Source of the DNA: Candidatus Contendibacter odensensis
GTDB taxonomy: Bacteria; Pseudomonadota; Gammaproteobacteria; Competibacterales; Competibacteraceae
Direction of reading: 5' to 3'
Assembly: GCA_002747185.1 (NCBI GenBank)
Contig: PDTV01000004.1
Span: 186,001 to 250,000, forward strand
DNA: 64,000 bases
Shown here piece by piece: positions 57,204 through 64,000 of this stretch (position 1 is its first letter; each line of letters opens with the position of its first letter). The notes below the pieces were generated by a model. It was not told the origin of the DNA. It made no database searches and saw only the letters and a program-made list of their open reading frames with translations. Position numbers and translations under genes: made by a program.

Positions 57204-58025
57204 TCAAAAGCCTTTTGATATCTTGATAAGTTCGTAGGCCGCTGTGATAGCCATCGTTTTATCATTTGCCTTTTCCAGATCCACGGATGAAATACCGTTG
57301 GCTTCCAGTTTATCCGGATGGTGTTGCCGAATCAGCCGACGGTACGCCAGCTTGATGTTATCGATATTCGCATTACGGTGTAGTCCCAAGGTTTTATACG
57401 CCTGATCGAGCGAGTTTATTGCACGTACAGGCTGTGAGGCGTTAGCCTGCTCCTGGTTAGAGTCAGAGTCGTAAAATCCGTCCTGTGGGTGAATGCGGGC
57501 GCGGAACAAGGTATGTAATGCTTCAAACTGCAAGCGACCTATCCCCAGTCGCCGGGCAACATACAGCAATTGGGCATATACTTTTGGATGCAAGCGACCA
57601 TCAGCATAAGCGATATTCAATTGCAGCTCCAGAAACTGTGTTAGTGGTATCTGATAATGCTCATGACTTTGTTGCAAGCGGTCTATTGCAGCACCCACCA
57701 CAAAATCAGGTTGTTTACCTTGAGTAAAATAGGCAATGGCCGCCTGGCGTTGCTCGGCATTCAATCGCAAGTGATTCATGATAGCGCGCGTGACTGCGAC
57801 TTCCTGTTCAGAGACGCGGCCATCAAGCTTGGCAAGATAACCCATCGTTTGAAAAGCAACGTTGATAAAAATGTCATTGGCCCGTGCTGAATACCGTGTT
57901 CCTGTGGCTTCACTGCGCTTGTAAGCATTCCGGTCGAAACTGTGACCAGCCGCCGCGCCTAAAAAAGCACCCACCGGCCCGCCGACCATAAAACCAAATA
58001 CACTGCCGAATAATTTACCTAACAC
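57204..58025 (-). CDS. djlA: DjlA-type membrane-anchored J-domain protein
   Basis: 273 residues. N-terminal glycine-rich membrane segment LFGSVFGFMVGGPVGAFLGA, a TerB-like middle domain (DGRVSEQEVAVTRAIMNHLR), and a C-terminal J domain with the HPD triad in RRLIRQHHPDKLEANG. It would recruit DnaK at the inner membrane. A complete two-hairpin repeat lies about 85 bases upstream. Confidence 0.92.
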   Translation of the reverse strand: MLGKLFGSVFGFMVGGPVGAFLGAAAGHSFDRNAYKRSEATGTRYSARANDIFINVAFQTMGYLAKLDGRVSEQEVAVTRAIMNHLRLNAEQRQAAIAYFTQGKQPDFVVGAAIDRLQQSHEHYQIPLTQFLELQLNIAYADGRLHPKVYAQLLYVARRLGIGRLQFEALHTLFRARIHPQDGFYDSDSNQEQANASQPVRAINSLDQAYKTLGLHRNANIDNIKLAYRRLIRQHHPDKLEANGISSVDLEKANDKTMAITAAYELIKISKGF

Positions 58026-58111
58026 GCCTGATTTAAAACCTCTGGAAACAGAAACATAAAAAAGACTTGGTTATTTATATAGCACAGATCCCGATAAGTG
58101 GTTTGTCAAAA

Positions 58112-58213
58112 TATAGCGCAAACACTAGAAATTGGAGCAATTTCTAGTGTTTGCGCTATAAAACAGATGAATATAGCGGAACCCATTAATCAGATTTAAC
58201 GGGTTCCGCTATA
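58112..58213 (+). repeat. Two-hairpin TATAGCG element, copy 8
   Basis: Hairpin A GCGCAAACACTAGAAATT with AATTTCTAGTGTTTGCGC: relative to copy 4, both arms carry the matching T-to-G and A-to-C change. Linker is shortened (TATAAAACAGATGAATA). Hairpin B GCGGAACCCATTAA with TTAACGGGTTCCGC; the single change leaves a wobble-type pair on one strand. Confidence 0.95.
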
Positions 58214-58294
58214 GAGCGAATGGCACCAAAGCATATCGTCAAGCATAAAGTGGTCCATGGTTACACTGTGGCACGATGCGTAGTCTGAAACCAC

Positions 58295-58957
58295 TCAGGG
58301 TTTTAGGTAGGTTTCATCATCGTAAGTCTTGAGCCAGCCAGGCCGTACACCAATTAAAACTGTTATCACCATGCCGTTGAGCATTCCTTCAGGCAACAGA
58401 TACAGCGGTAGATAAGGCAGGTATTCATTGCTAATACGGGTGAAAGTATAAACTTCTGTGGTCACTAGCAAGGTCACCAGCACGAAAACGACACTACCAG
58501 CGGCCAGCGCAGCATTAAGAAAGGCGCAGAGAAAAATATAGATAAACAAATGATGGGGAAGATAACGATGGATCAGCGTATAAAAGCCATAGCTGACTGA
58601 GACAGGTAATACCCCAAACAAAATAACATTCATCGCCAATGCTGACCAGTCACCACTCATGAGGGTGATTCCAACCATGATAATACTTGTGCCGATGATG
58701 CCAAACGACCAGCCAAGCATTAAAGTATAACTTGTAATACCCATAAAATGGAAACCCAGCGCGGGGTGAACCCCGGCTTCAAAAAGCCACATCAGAAAAA
58801 GAATGGCTGAAGCCCCCAGAAAAACATGCTGGATTTCAGAATGTCTCAGGAAAATTCGCCAGGGCGCAGTTCGTATGGCGTGCAATCCGATAAGTAGCCA
58901 GATAAAATTAGCAAAAAGGAGTAAATCAGCGGGTAACAGCGTATCGCTTAGGTTCAT
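58295..58957 (-). CDS. CbiM-like energy-coupling factor permease
   Basis: About 220 residues from MNLSDTLLPADLLLFANFIW; ATG codons at 58963 and 58957 are both possible. Six to seven membrane segments; GVHPALGFHFMGITSYTLML resembles the conserved core of CbiM/NikM substrate-binding subunits for nickel or cobalt. The usual N-terminal metal-binding histidine (MHI...) is not seen, and no CbiQ/CbiO partners are nearby, so metal uptake is doubtful; a stand-alone membrane protein is possible. Confidence 0.75.
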   Translation of the reverse strand: MNLSDTLLPADLLLFANFIWLLIGLHAIRTAPWRIFLRHSEIQHVFLGASAILFLMWLFEAGVHPALGFHFMGITSYTLMLGWSFGIIGTSIIMVGITLMSGDWSALAMNVILFGVLPVSVSYGFYTLIHRYLPHHLFIYIFLCAFLNAALAAGSVVFVLVTLLVTTEVYTFTRISNEYLPYLPLYLLPEGMLNGMVITVLIGVRPGWLKTYDDETYLKP

Positions 58958-59081
58958 GGGCATATATCCGGGGTTGAGATGCCGGTAGCAGGCCATACTG
59001 TTTCATTAAGGCAAGGCGATTCAATGTTACAATAAGTAAACGCAGGAATTATCCTAATTATGGTTTAGGAGTTTCTCAGTA

Positions 59082-59975
59082 ATGGTTGCCTCTCCTGTTG
59101 ATCCGCCTGACATCCAAAGTTTACCGCTGCGTTATCGTGGCAAGGTTCGGGATTTATACGCTGTCGATGAGCAGCACCTACTGATCGTTGCCAGCAACCG
59201 CTTATCAGCCTTTGATGTGATTTTGCCGACTCAAATTCCTGATAAAGGCGCGGTATTAACATCTGTTTCCAATTTTTGGTTTGGTCAGACCCGCCATCTT
59301 GTTCCGAATCATCTGCATTTGGCTGAAAGAACGCTAGAGCAAGTACTTCCTGATCCTGAAGAGCGAGCCGTTATTGCTGATCGGGCTGTGGTGGCACGCC
59401 AACTCAAAGGGTTACCGGTAGAGGCCATCGTGCGTGGTTATCTCATTGGTTCCGGCTGGAAAGCGTACCAGCAGACCGGTGAGGTGTGTGGCATTGCGTT
59501 GCCGGATGGTTTGCGGCTGGCTGAGCAGCTACCTGAGCCGATTTTTACCCCCTCCACCAAGGCAGCATTAGGTGCACACGATGAAAATGTCAGCTTTGAG
59601 CAGATTGTCGAAGTGCTTGGCTGTGAGCTGGCAGAGCAAATACGTGCCGTGAGTCTTCAAATCTATCGGGAAGCCGCCCGGTATGCGTTGTCACGGGGAG
59701 TCATTATCGCCGATACAAAATTTGAATTTGGGCTGGATGAGCATCATCAGCTCGTGTTGATGGATGAGGTGCTTACACCGGATTCTTCGCGCTTCTGGCC
59801 AGCGGATCAGTACCGGCCCGGTGTCAATCCCCCCAGTTTTGATAAGCAGTTTGCCCGTGATTATCTGGAAACGCTGGGCTGGAATAAGCAACCACCTGCA
59901 CCGGAATTACCGCCTGAAATCGTCAGGCAAACTACGGCTAAATACCGTGAGGCGCGAATGCGCCTGATCGGCTAG
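59082..59975 (+). CDS. purC: SAICAR synthase
   Basis: 297 residues, the longer PurC type. [19 protein letters not shown] opens it; [38 protein letters not shown] and the end [11 protein letters not shown] are diagnostic. Purine pathway step joining aspartate to CAIR. Divergent from the CbiM-like gene and not linked to purHD. Confidence 0.96.
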   Translation: MVASPVDPPDIQSLPLRYRGKVRDLYAVDEQHLLIVASNRLSAFDVILPTQIPDKGAVLTSVSNFWFGQTRHLVPNHLHLAERTLEQVLPDPEERAVIADRAVVARQLKGLPVEAIVRGYLIGSGWKAYQQTGEVCGIALPDGLRLAEQLPEPIFTPSTKAALGAHDENVSFEQIVEVLGCELAEQIRAVSLQIYREAARYALSRGVIIADTKFEFGLDEHHQLVLMDEVLTPDSSRFWPADQYRPGVNPPSFDKQFARDYLETLGWNKQPPAPELPPEIVRQTTAKYREARMRLIG

Positions 59976-60077
59976 GTGGTTTTGCAGCATGTGTGCCTGC
60001 CCTTAATATTTGAGGCAGGCTATGAGGATAAGGGGATTAAGATAGATAAGGGCGATGCGATATCAATCACCTTTTTA

Positions 60078-60103
60078 TTTGTCACTTTCGTTTGTCACTT
60101 TCG
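60078..60103. repeat. Perfect tandem duplication, 2 x 13 bp, at the CBS gene 3' end
   Basis: TTTGTCACTTTCG twice in a row. The duplication includes the stop codon (TGA on the complement at 60082-60084); it changes the protein's last residues from ...SDK to ...SDKRK. Confidence 0.9.
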
Positions 60104-60552
60104 TCGTTGGGTGGCGGTGATTGTGACAAATTGGCATCACATCCAGGCGTAATAGCGCACATGCCTTTCAAGACCATATCGGTGTAGCTGATAATGCCGA
60201 TAACTTTGCCATTTTCGATAACAGGGGTGCGTGACAGCCCCAGTTTCTGGAACAGTCGGGCACAATAGCGAATATCCATTTGTGGATTAACGGCAATGAC
60301 AGGTTTGAACATAATCTCGTAGACATTGACACGTTCAGGAGAACGGTCTTTCGCCAGCACATGACAGGCAATATCGGAAATCAGCACGATGCCATACTCA
60401 TCGTCATCATGCCGCTTGTCAACAATGAGGCATTTGGTTTCAAAATGCTTCATCATCTTTAAGGCCTGGGCTACGGTCATTGAGTCATCAATGATATCGA
60501 CTGCTGTTTTCATAACATCAATGACGCGAATAAGTTGTCGCTCTCGTGTCAT
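60082..60552 (-). CDS. CBS-domain protein of the DUF1538/PII-like operon
   Basis: 156 residues made of two CBS motifs: VDIIDDSMTVAQALKMMKHF and, at the end, LSRTPVIENGKVIGIISYTD. CBS pairs bind adenine nucleotides and usually act as sensors. It overlaps the PII-like gene by 4 bases and is the last gene of a four-gene operon. No catalytic or membrane domain is present. Target unknown; probably reports energy state to the adjacent transporter. Confidence 0.85.
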   Translation of the reverse strand: MTRERQLIRVIDVMKTAVDIIDDSMTVAQALKMMKHFETKCLIVDKRHDDDEYGIVLISDIACHVLAKDRSPERVNVYEIMFKPVIAVNPQMDIRYCARLFQKLGLSRTPVIENGKVIGIISYTDMVLKGMCAITPGCDANLSQSPPPNDESDKRK

Positions 60553-60899
60553 ATATTATCCTCGACCAATTGGCTGAGTTTACGCATCTGGTGACCTACA
60601 CCGATGGCATCCTCAACGTCAATCTGAAACGCAATGCCTGTGCCAGAGGTATCGTCAAAACCGCCAACGGCAGCGATAGCTTCCAAAATCCGGCGGCTTA
60701 AATGCTCTTCAACCAGTAACAACACCACATCGCAACGCGTTTCCAGGCTAAGACCAAAGAAGGTGGTTCGTGGTTCGAGACCTTCTCCACGTGCCTGATT
60801 AAGAACGGTTGCACCGGTTGCACCGGTTGCCCGCGCCGCCTCCAGTACCTTTTTGGTTTTATTTTCATCAACCATCACAACGATCAATTTAAAGTGCAT
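60549..60899 (-). CDS. PII-like signal protein
   Basis: 116 residues with the ferredoxin-like PII pattern: FKLIVVMVDENKTKKVLEAA, TGATVLNQARGEG before the T-loop region, and RRILEAIAAVGGFDD. The T-loop is short (LEPRTTFFGLSLETR) and lacks the uridylylated tyrosine motif of GlnB, so it is a PII-like, not classical PII, protein. Such proteins often bind AMP, ADP or cAMP and gate a transporter. It lies 25 bases after the second DUF1538 gene. Confidence 0.82.
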   Translation of the reverse strand: MHFKLIVVMVDENKTKKVLEAARATGATGATVLNQARGEGLEPRTTFFGLSLETRCDVVLLLVEEHLSRRILEAIAAVGGFDDTSGTGIAFQIDVEDAIGVGHQMRKLSQLVEDNI

Positions 60900-60924
60900 G
60901 GTAATGATTCCTCAATTATTTTCA

Positions 60925-61731
60925 TTAATCCAGCTCTTGTGTTTGTCGTATTTGGTGCTGCCGAATCTGTTTTGCCCGCCACTCACCAATTTGTGCGTAT
61001 CCCATTACCGTTATCATTGGAAACAGGCTCGCGAAAGCAATCAGACCGAAACCATCAAGCAGTGGACTACGCCCGGCAATGGTACTGGCCAGACCAAGAC
61101 CGAGTGCCGCTATCAGCGGTACAGTCACTGTCGATGTGGTGACGCCACCGGAATCATAGGCTAGCGGTACTATCGCACGTGGTGCAAATCCCGTTTGGAT
61201 AACCACGATCACATAGCCCGCCATAATATACCAATGTAACGGTGTTCCGGTGACAATACGGAACGTGCCGACACCAATACCGATAGCCACGCCAATCGCA
61301 ACCGCAATACGCAATCCCCAAACGGTTATCGTGCCACCAGAGACGGCGGATGCCTTCAAGGCGACTGCGATCAATGCAGGTTCAGCAATAGTTGTGGCAA
61401 AACCAATGGCTGCACCAAAAACATAAACCCATAAATAATCGCTCCAATAGGGTTGTTCCGGTACCGCACTATCGCCATAAAGGAACACCGGATCGGTTAA
61501 TTGGCGTGCCATCAGTTCACCTAGAGAGAACAGTGCGGTCTCCAGCCCTTCCAAAAAGAAAGTTAATCCGAGCAGTACATAAATAAAGCCCAGCAGGGTT
61601 CGACCCGGGTTAGGGATGGGCTGGCGAAGAATCCACACCTGAAAGCTAAAGAGTGCGAATGCAATGGGCAGGACATCCCAGATTGTTTTTAATAATGTTT
61701 GCCATAGCCCTGTGATGAGAGTGTCAAGCAT
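60925..61731 (-). CDS. DUF1538 membrane protein (second copy)
   Basis: 268 residues, roughly seven membrane segments. Shares with its neighbour the signature YDSGGVTTSTVTVPL, and ATTIAEPALIAVA plus PLLDGFGLIAFASLFP. It carries an extra soluble loop (TDPVFLYGDSAVPEQPYWSD). Function is not described; the family is predicted to be a transporter. The start overlaps the upstream paralogue by 8 bases, so the two may be made in equal amounts and form a pair. Confidence 0.85.
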   Translation of the reverse strand: MLDTLITGLWQTLLKTIWDVLPIAFALFSFQVWILRQPIPNPGRTLLGFIYVLLGLTFFLEGLETALFSLGELMARQLTDPVFLYGDSAVPEQPYWSDYLWVYVFGAAIGFATTIAEPALIAVALKASAVSGGTITVWGLRIAVAIGVAIGIGVGTFRIVTGTPLHWYIMAGYVIVVIQTGFAPRAIVPLAYDSGGVTTSTVTVPLIAALGLGLASTIAGRSPLLDGFGLIAFASLFPMITVMGYAQIGEWRAKQIRQHQIRQTQELD

Positions 61732-62458
61732 GAATAATCATTCCATAGCCCATGACAAACATGATCGGTGTGAGTGAAGCAAGGGCAATGAGACCGAAAC
61801 CATCGATCATCGGATTACGACCACGAATGGTGCTTGCCAATCCGACGCCCAGTGCGGTGAGCAACGGTACTGTAACCGTTGACGTAGTCACGCCACCGGA
61901 GTCGTAGGCGATACCAATAATTTGTGGTGGTGCGAACGGTGTCATGATAACCACGCCAAGATAGCCAGCGATGATAAACCACTGGATAGGCCACCCTTTC
62001 AGAATACGAAGTACACCCAGCAACACGGCTATTCCAACTGAAGACGCAACGGTGAGACGTAGCCCGAATGCATAATCGCTTCGGGTGCTCTCATTATTGG
62101 CAATGGCGCCACCTTTCGCGGCGATTTCTGCGGCTTCATTAGCAATGGCAATCAATGCAGGCTCAGCCACAGTAGTCCCAAAGCCGAGCGCGAGGCTGAA
62201 TACCATGAGCCAAAAAAGACTGCCTTTTCGGGCTAGACCGTAAGCCAGTGCTTCGCCAACAGGAAATAGTGCTATCTCCAATCCACGGATAAACAAGGTT
62301 AGCCCCAGGACGATCATGAGCGTCCCTAGTGCGATTTGACCAAGATTAGGAATCGGCTGTTTTAGGATCAGGAGCTGAAAAACGCCAATCACGATCACGA
62401 TCGGTAAAAGGTCGCGCGCACTGTCACGTACCGAGCGATAAAAGTCATAGATCAGCAT
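61724..62458 (-). CDS. DUF1538 membrane protein (first copy)
   Basis: 244 residues, about seven membrane segments. Same signature blocks as its partner: GTTVAEPALIAIA, YDSGGVTTSTVTVPL, LGVGLASTIRGRNPMIDGFG. First gene of the operon DUF1538, DUF1538, PII-like, CBS. The duplication and conserved polar motifs in membrane segments point to a two-subunit channel or transporter; the substrate is unknown. Confidence 0.85.
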   Translation of the reverse strand: MLIYDFYRSVRDSARDLLPIVIVIGVFQLLILKQPIPNLGQIALGTLMIVLGLTLFIRGLEIALFPVGEALAYGLARKGSLFWLMVFSLALGFGTTVAEPALIAIANEAAEIAAKGGAIANNESTRSDYAFGLRLTVASSVGIAVLLGVLRILKGWPIQWFIIAGYLGVVIMTPFAPPQIIGIAYDSGGVTTSTVTVPLLTALGVGLASTIRGRNPMIDGFGLIALASLTPIMFVMGYGMIIHA

Positions 62459-62550
62459 GTTGCGTTATGGCAAAAGCGTGGTTGTTGGTCATCAGTAGCA
62501 GCCGTCCTGAGGCAAGGTTTTTTCTTTTTTTCCGTGCATTTGGATGGCTT

Positions 62551-62938
62551 TTACAGAGTCTTGTGCATTTCGGCCTGCAGATTTAACAAGCAATACAAAG
62601 GACTTTCCAGAATTGTAGTGCCCAAAACACAATTGTGGAGGTGGGGGGGTGTTTTTTCAGTCATTTGGCGGCGACGACCACCGCGTTGTTTTGCAGGCCG
62701 TTCTTCATCAACCTTGATTTTGTTGCTGCGGAAGGCCATTGAGTACACTGATAGCAGTATGCGTTTCATACCTCTCTATCTCGATAAAACCAAAACCACG
62801 ACAGTTTACGGAAAATACATCCCGTACCAGGCGTAGCGAACATACGCGCCCATAGGTTGAAAAGAGCTGGGTCATTTCAATTTCTGCAGTATCTGTGGGC
62901 AAATTGCCGACAAATTGAGGCGTAAAAAAATTGACGAC
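62551..62938 (-). pseudogene. RRM-type RNA-binding protein, frameshifted
   Basis: One frame gives FVGNLPTDTAEIEMTQLFST, YGRVCSLRLVRDVFSVNCRG, FGFIEIERYETHTAISVLNG, a clear RNA recognition motif with RNP1 RGFGFIEI and RNP2 FVGNLP. Right after LNG the frame is lost, and the expected continuation AFRSNKIKVDEERPAKQRGG is found in the next frame. No start codon is available in frame after the preceding gene, so the 5' end is also doubtful. Bacterial single-RRM proteins bind RNA, often cold-linked. Ends are approximate. Confidence 0.75.
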
Positions 62939-62944
62939 ATTATT

Positions 62945-63403
62945 TTAGGTGGGGCGATAGACACCATAACGTCCAGTAAAGGTCATTGCCGGTTCACCAT
63001 CAGCGTGAATGATCACATCAAGTGACCAACGGACTTTACCGCGTTGGCGGAGATTATCAATAAATTGCTGTGCAGTTGCCGTATCAGGTCGCAAGCATTC
63101 AGCAACGATGGAGTCACGTAACGGACGCAAGAACTTTAGTGTGCTATCCGCGATAACAATTTCAGCTGTTTCATTGTGCTCATCCAGCGTGATTCGGGTC
63201 ACGGCCCAGCCGGTTAATGCCGCAATCGCCGCCATGGAGCCACCAAAAGCGATACCTTTATCATTGATATTGGGTTCCAGCGGTGCAGCAATAGCCAGGA
63301 CGGTTTCATCGCAGCGTTCCAGTTTTGCCTCCATCGCCTGAAACAATGGGACATGCTGGTTGAGGAAATTATTGATTTCATGGATTTTATCGATGGATGA
63401 CAT
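62945..63403 (-). CDS. Thioesterase-like (YiiD C-terminal domain) protein
   Basis: 152 residues. Hot-dog fold features: LEPNINDKGIAFGGSMAAIA, ALTGWAVTRITLDE and LKFLRPLRDSIVAECLRPD. In YiiD of E. coli this domain follows an acetyltransferase domain; here it stands alone. Acyl-CoA or acyl-carrier thioesterase activity is a guess from fold. Immediately downstream on the same strand lies the broken RRM gene. Confidence 0.8.
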   Translation of the reverse strand: MSSIDKIHEINNFLNQHVPLFQAMEAKLERCDETVLAIAAPLEPNINDKGIAFGGSMAAIAALTGWAVTRITLDEHNETAEIVIADSTLKFLRPLRDSIVAECLRPDTATAQQFIDNLRQRGKVRWSLDVIIHADGEPAMTFTGRYGVYRPT

Positions 63404-63518
63404 ACAGATTCCTCATAGAGTTGATCGTCTTTTATAAAATGATGTGGTGGTCATTGTTACTTTTTTAAATCGGTGTTTTCAGACTGGAAATTATCACGTC
63501 TATATCAGGAGGCCTAAT

Positions 63519-64000
63519 ATGTTCGAAAAACATGCAATCACTCGAAGCACCTGTTACTGATGCAATCACACGATGCTGGAGTCCACGTGCTGTCGGCGCT
63601 GATTGGCCGGTTAGCGGCGAACATGTGACCGCGTTACTGGAAGCCGCACGTTGGGCACGGTCTTGCTTTGATGCCGAGCCCTGGCGTTATCCGGTTTTGG
63701 GATCGCTTTCGTGATTCGGCGGCTTGGCGACAAGCCTTTGAATGTCTGGCAGCGGGCAATCAGATATAGTCAGAAAATGCGCTTTGGTTGCTGACGGTAG
63801 CAACACCTCGGTTTCAGCTATAATGATACGCCGAACCGCTGGTCACAATACGCTGCTGGGGCAGCGCGTGAAAATCTCTGTTTACAGGCCACAGCCCCGG
63901 GGGTGGCCGCCCGCCAGATGGGTGGTTTTGGTGTGGACATGGCCCGGTTCTGCCTTGGTATTCCAGATGGCCATGACTGCATGGCGATGACCGGCGTGAG
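63519..64000 (+). pseudogene. Nitroreductase-family protein, multiply frameshifted, runs off the window
   Basis: AGGAGG at 63507 and ATG at 63519 set the start, but that frame stops after 13 codons. Other frames carry the family pattern: CWSPRAVGADWPVSGEHVTA, LLEAARWARSCFDAEPWRYP, then FRDSAAWRQAFECLAAGNQI, ENALWLLTVATPRFSYNDTP, NRWSQYAAGAARENLCLQAT and RQMGGFGVDMARFCLGIPDG. At least four frame changes are needed. These FMN enzymes reduce nitro compounds or quinones; this copy is inactive. Confidence 0.85.

Noticed and set aside
60806..60829. CGGTTGCAC repeated within the PII-like gene
   Set aside because: It encodes ATGATGAT, a sequence common at this point in PII proteins, so it is not good evidence of a new duplication.

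Overview
The window reads as part of a gammaproteobacterial chromosome. It has about 60 protein-coding loci and mid-range GC apart from two AT-rich inserts. Several gene orders are typical of that class: lptC-lptA-lptB with rpoN-hpf-ptsN-hprK-rapZ-ptsH-ptsI, ibaG-murA-hisG-hisD-hisC, rhlB / trxA-rho, and argB-algC-dut-coaBC / radC. Glycogen phosphorylase, pyruvate phosphate dikinase, two carbonic anhydrases, an ArsA/CstA cluster and a DUF1538/PII-like operon would fit an environmental, perhaps sulfur-oxidising or autotrophic lineage, but the sequence does not prove this. No rRNA, tRNA or CRISPR array was seen.

Layout. 1-6367 (minus strand): regulatory phosphotransfer genes, then hpf and rpoN. 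6368-7146: mobile debris (IS630 fragment, a repeat, a GntR-regulator tail). 7147-10637 (minus): LPS transport and Kdo synthesis. 10638-11750: a dead TnpB-type gene split by a repeat, plus a metallopeptidase scrap. 11751-14507: ppdK. 14881-20205 (plus): ibaG, murA, hisGDC and a Nif3-like gene. 20206-22372: a deleted msrP, ycgL, and an IS200 tnpA split around an AT-rich DHFR-family gene. 22382-29417 (plus): fetB-like, can, purH, purD and a frameshifted opdA. 29642-33235 (minus): HAD phosphatase, ggt, rhlB. 33509-35294: trxA, rho. 35700-37550: AT-rich effector-like island and palindromes. 37551-43799: yrdA, gor, an M23 peptidase, glgP and a small conserved gene. 43980-49982: glycosyltransferase, sirtuin, ParA-like, ArsA-like, a small Cys-Cys protein and cstA. 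50260-51796: repeats, a dead IS5 and a broken small gene. 51797-58957: argB, algC, dut, coaBC, radC, djlA and a CbiM-like permease. 59082-63403: purC, the CBS/PII/DUF1538 operon, a broken RRM gene and a thioesterase. 63519-64000: a broken nitroreductase.

The main unexplained structure is a family of roughly 102-110 bp elements. Each is two adjacent hairpins bounded by TATAGCG ends. There are six complete and two truncated copies. One sits inside a TnpB reading frame that is restored if the element and one TA are removed, which indicates TA target duplication, the habit of IS630/Tc1-type transposition. An IS630-type transposase fragment abuts another copy. Hairpin arms show paired changes between copies.

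The window also holds about ten genes broken by frameshift, deletion or insertion, and three perfect short tandem duplications, one of which breaks opdA. This suggests ongoing gene loss, as in a symbiont or relaxed-selection lineage, although assembly error must be excluded. The most promising poorly described system is the operon of two paralogous DUF1538 membrane proteins with a PII-like and a CBS-domain protein, a candidate nucleotide-gated transporter.
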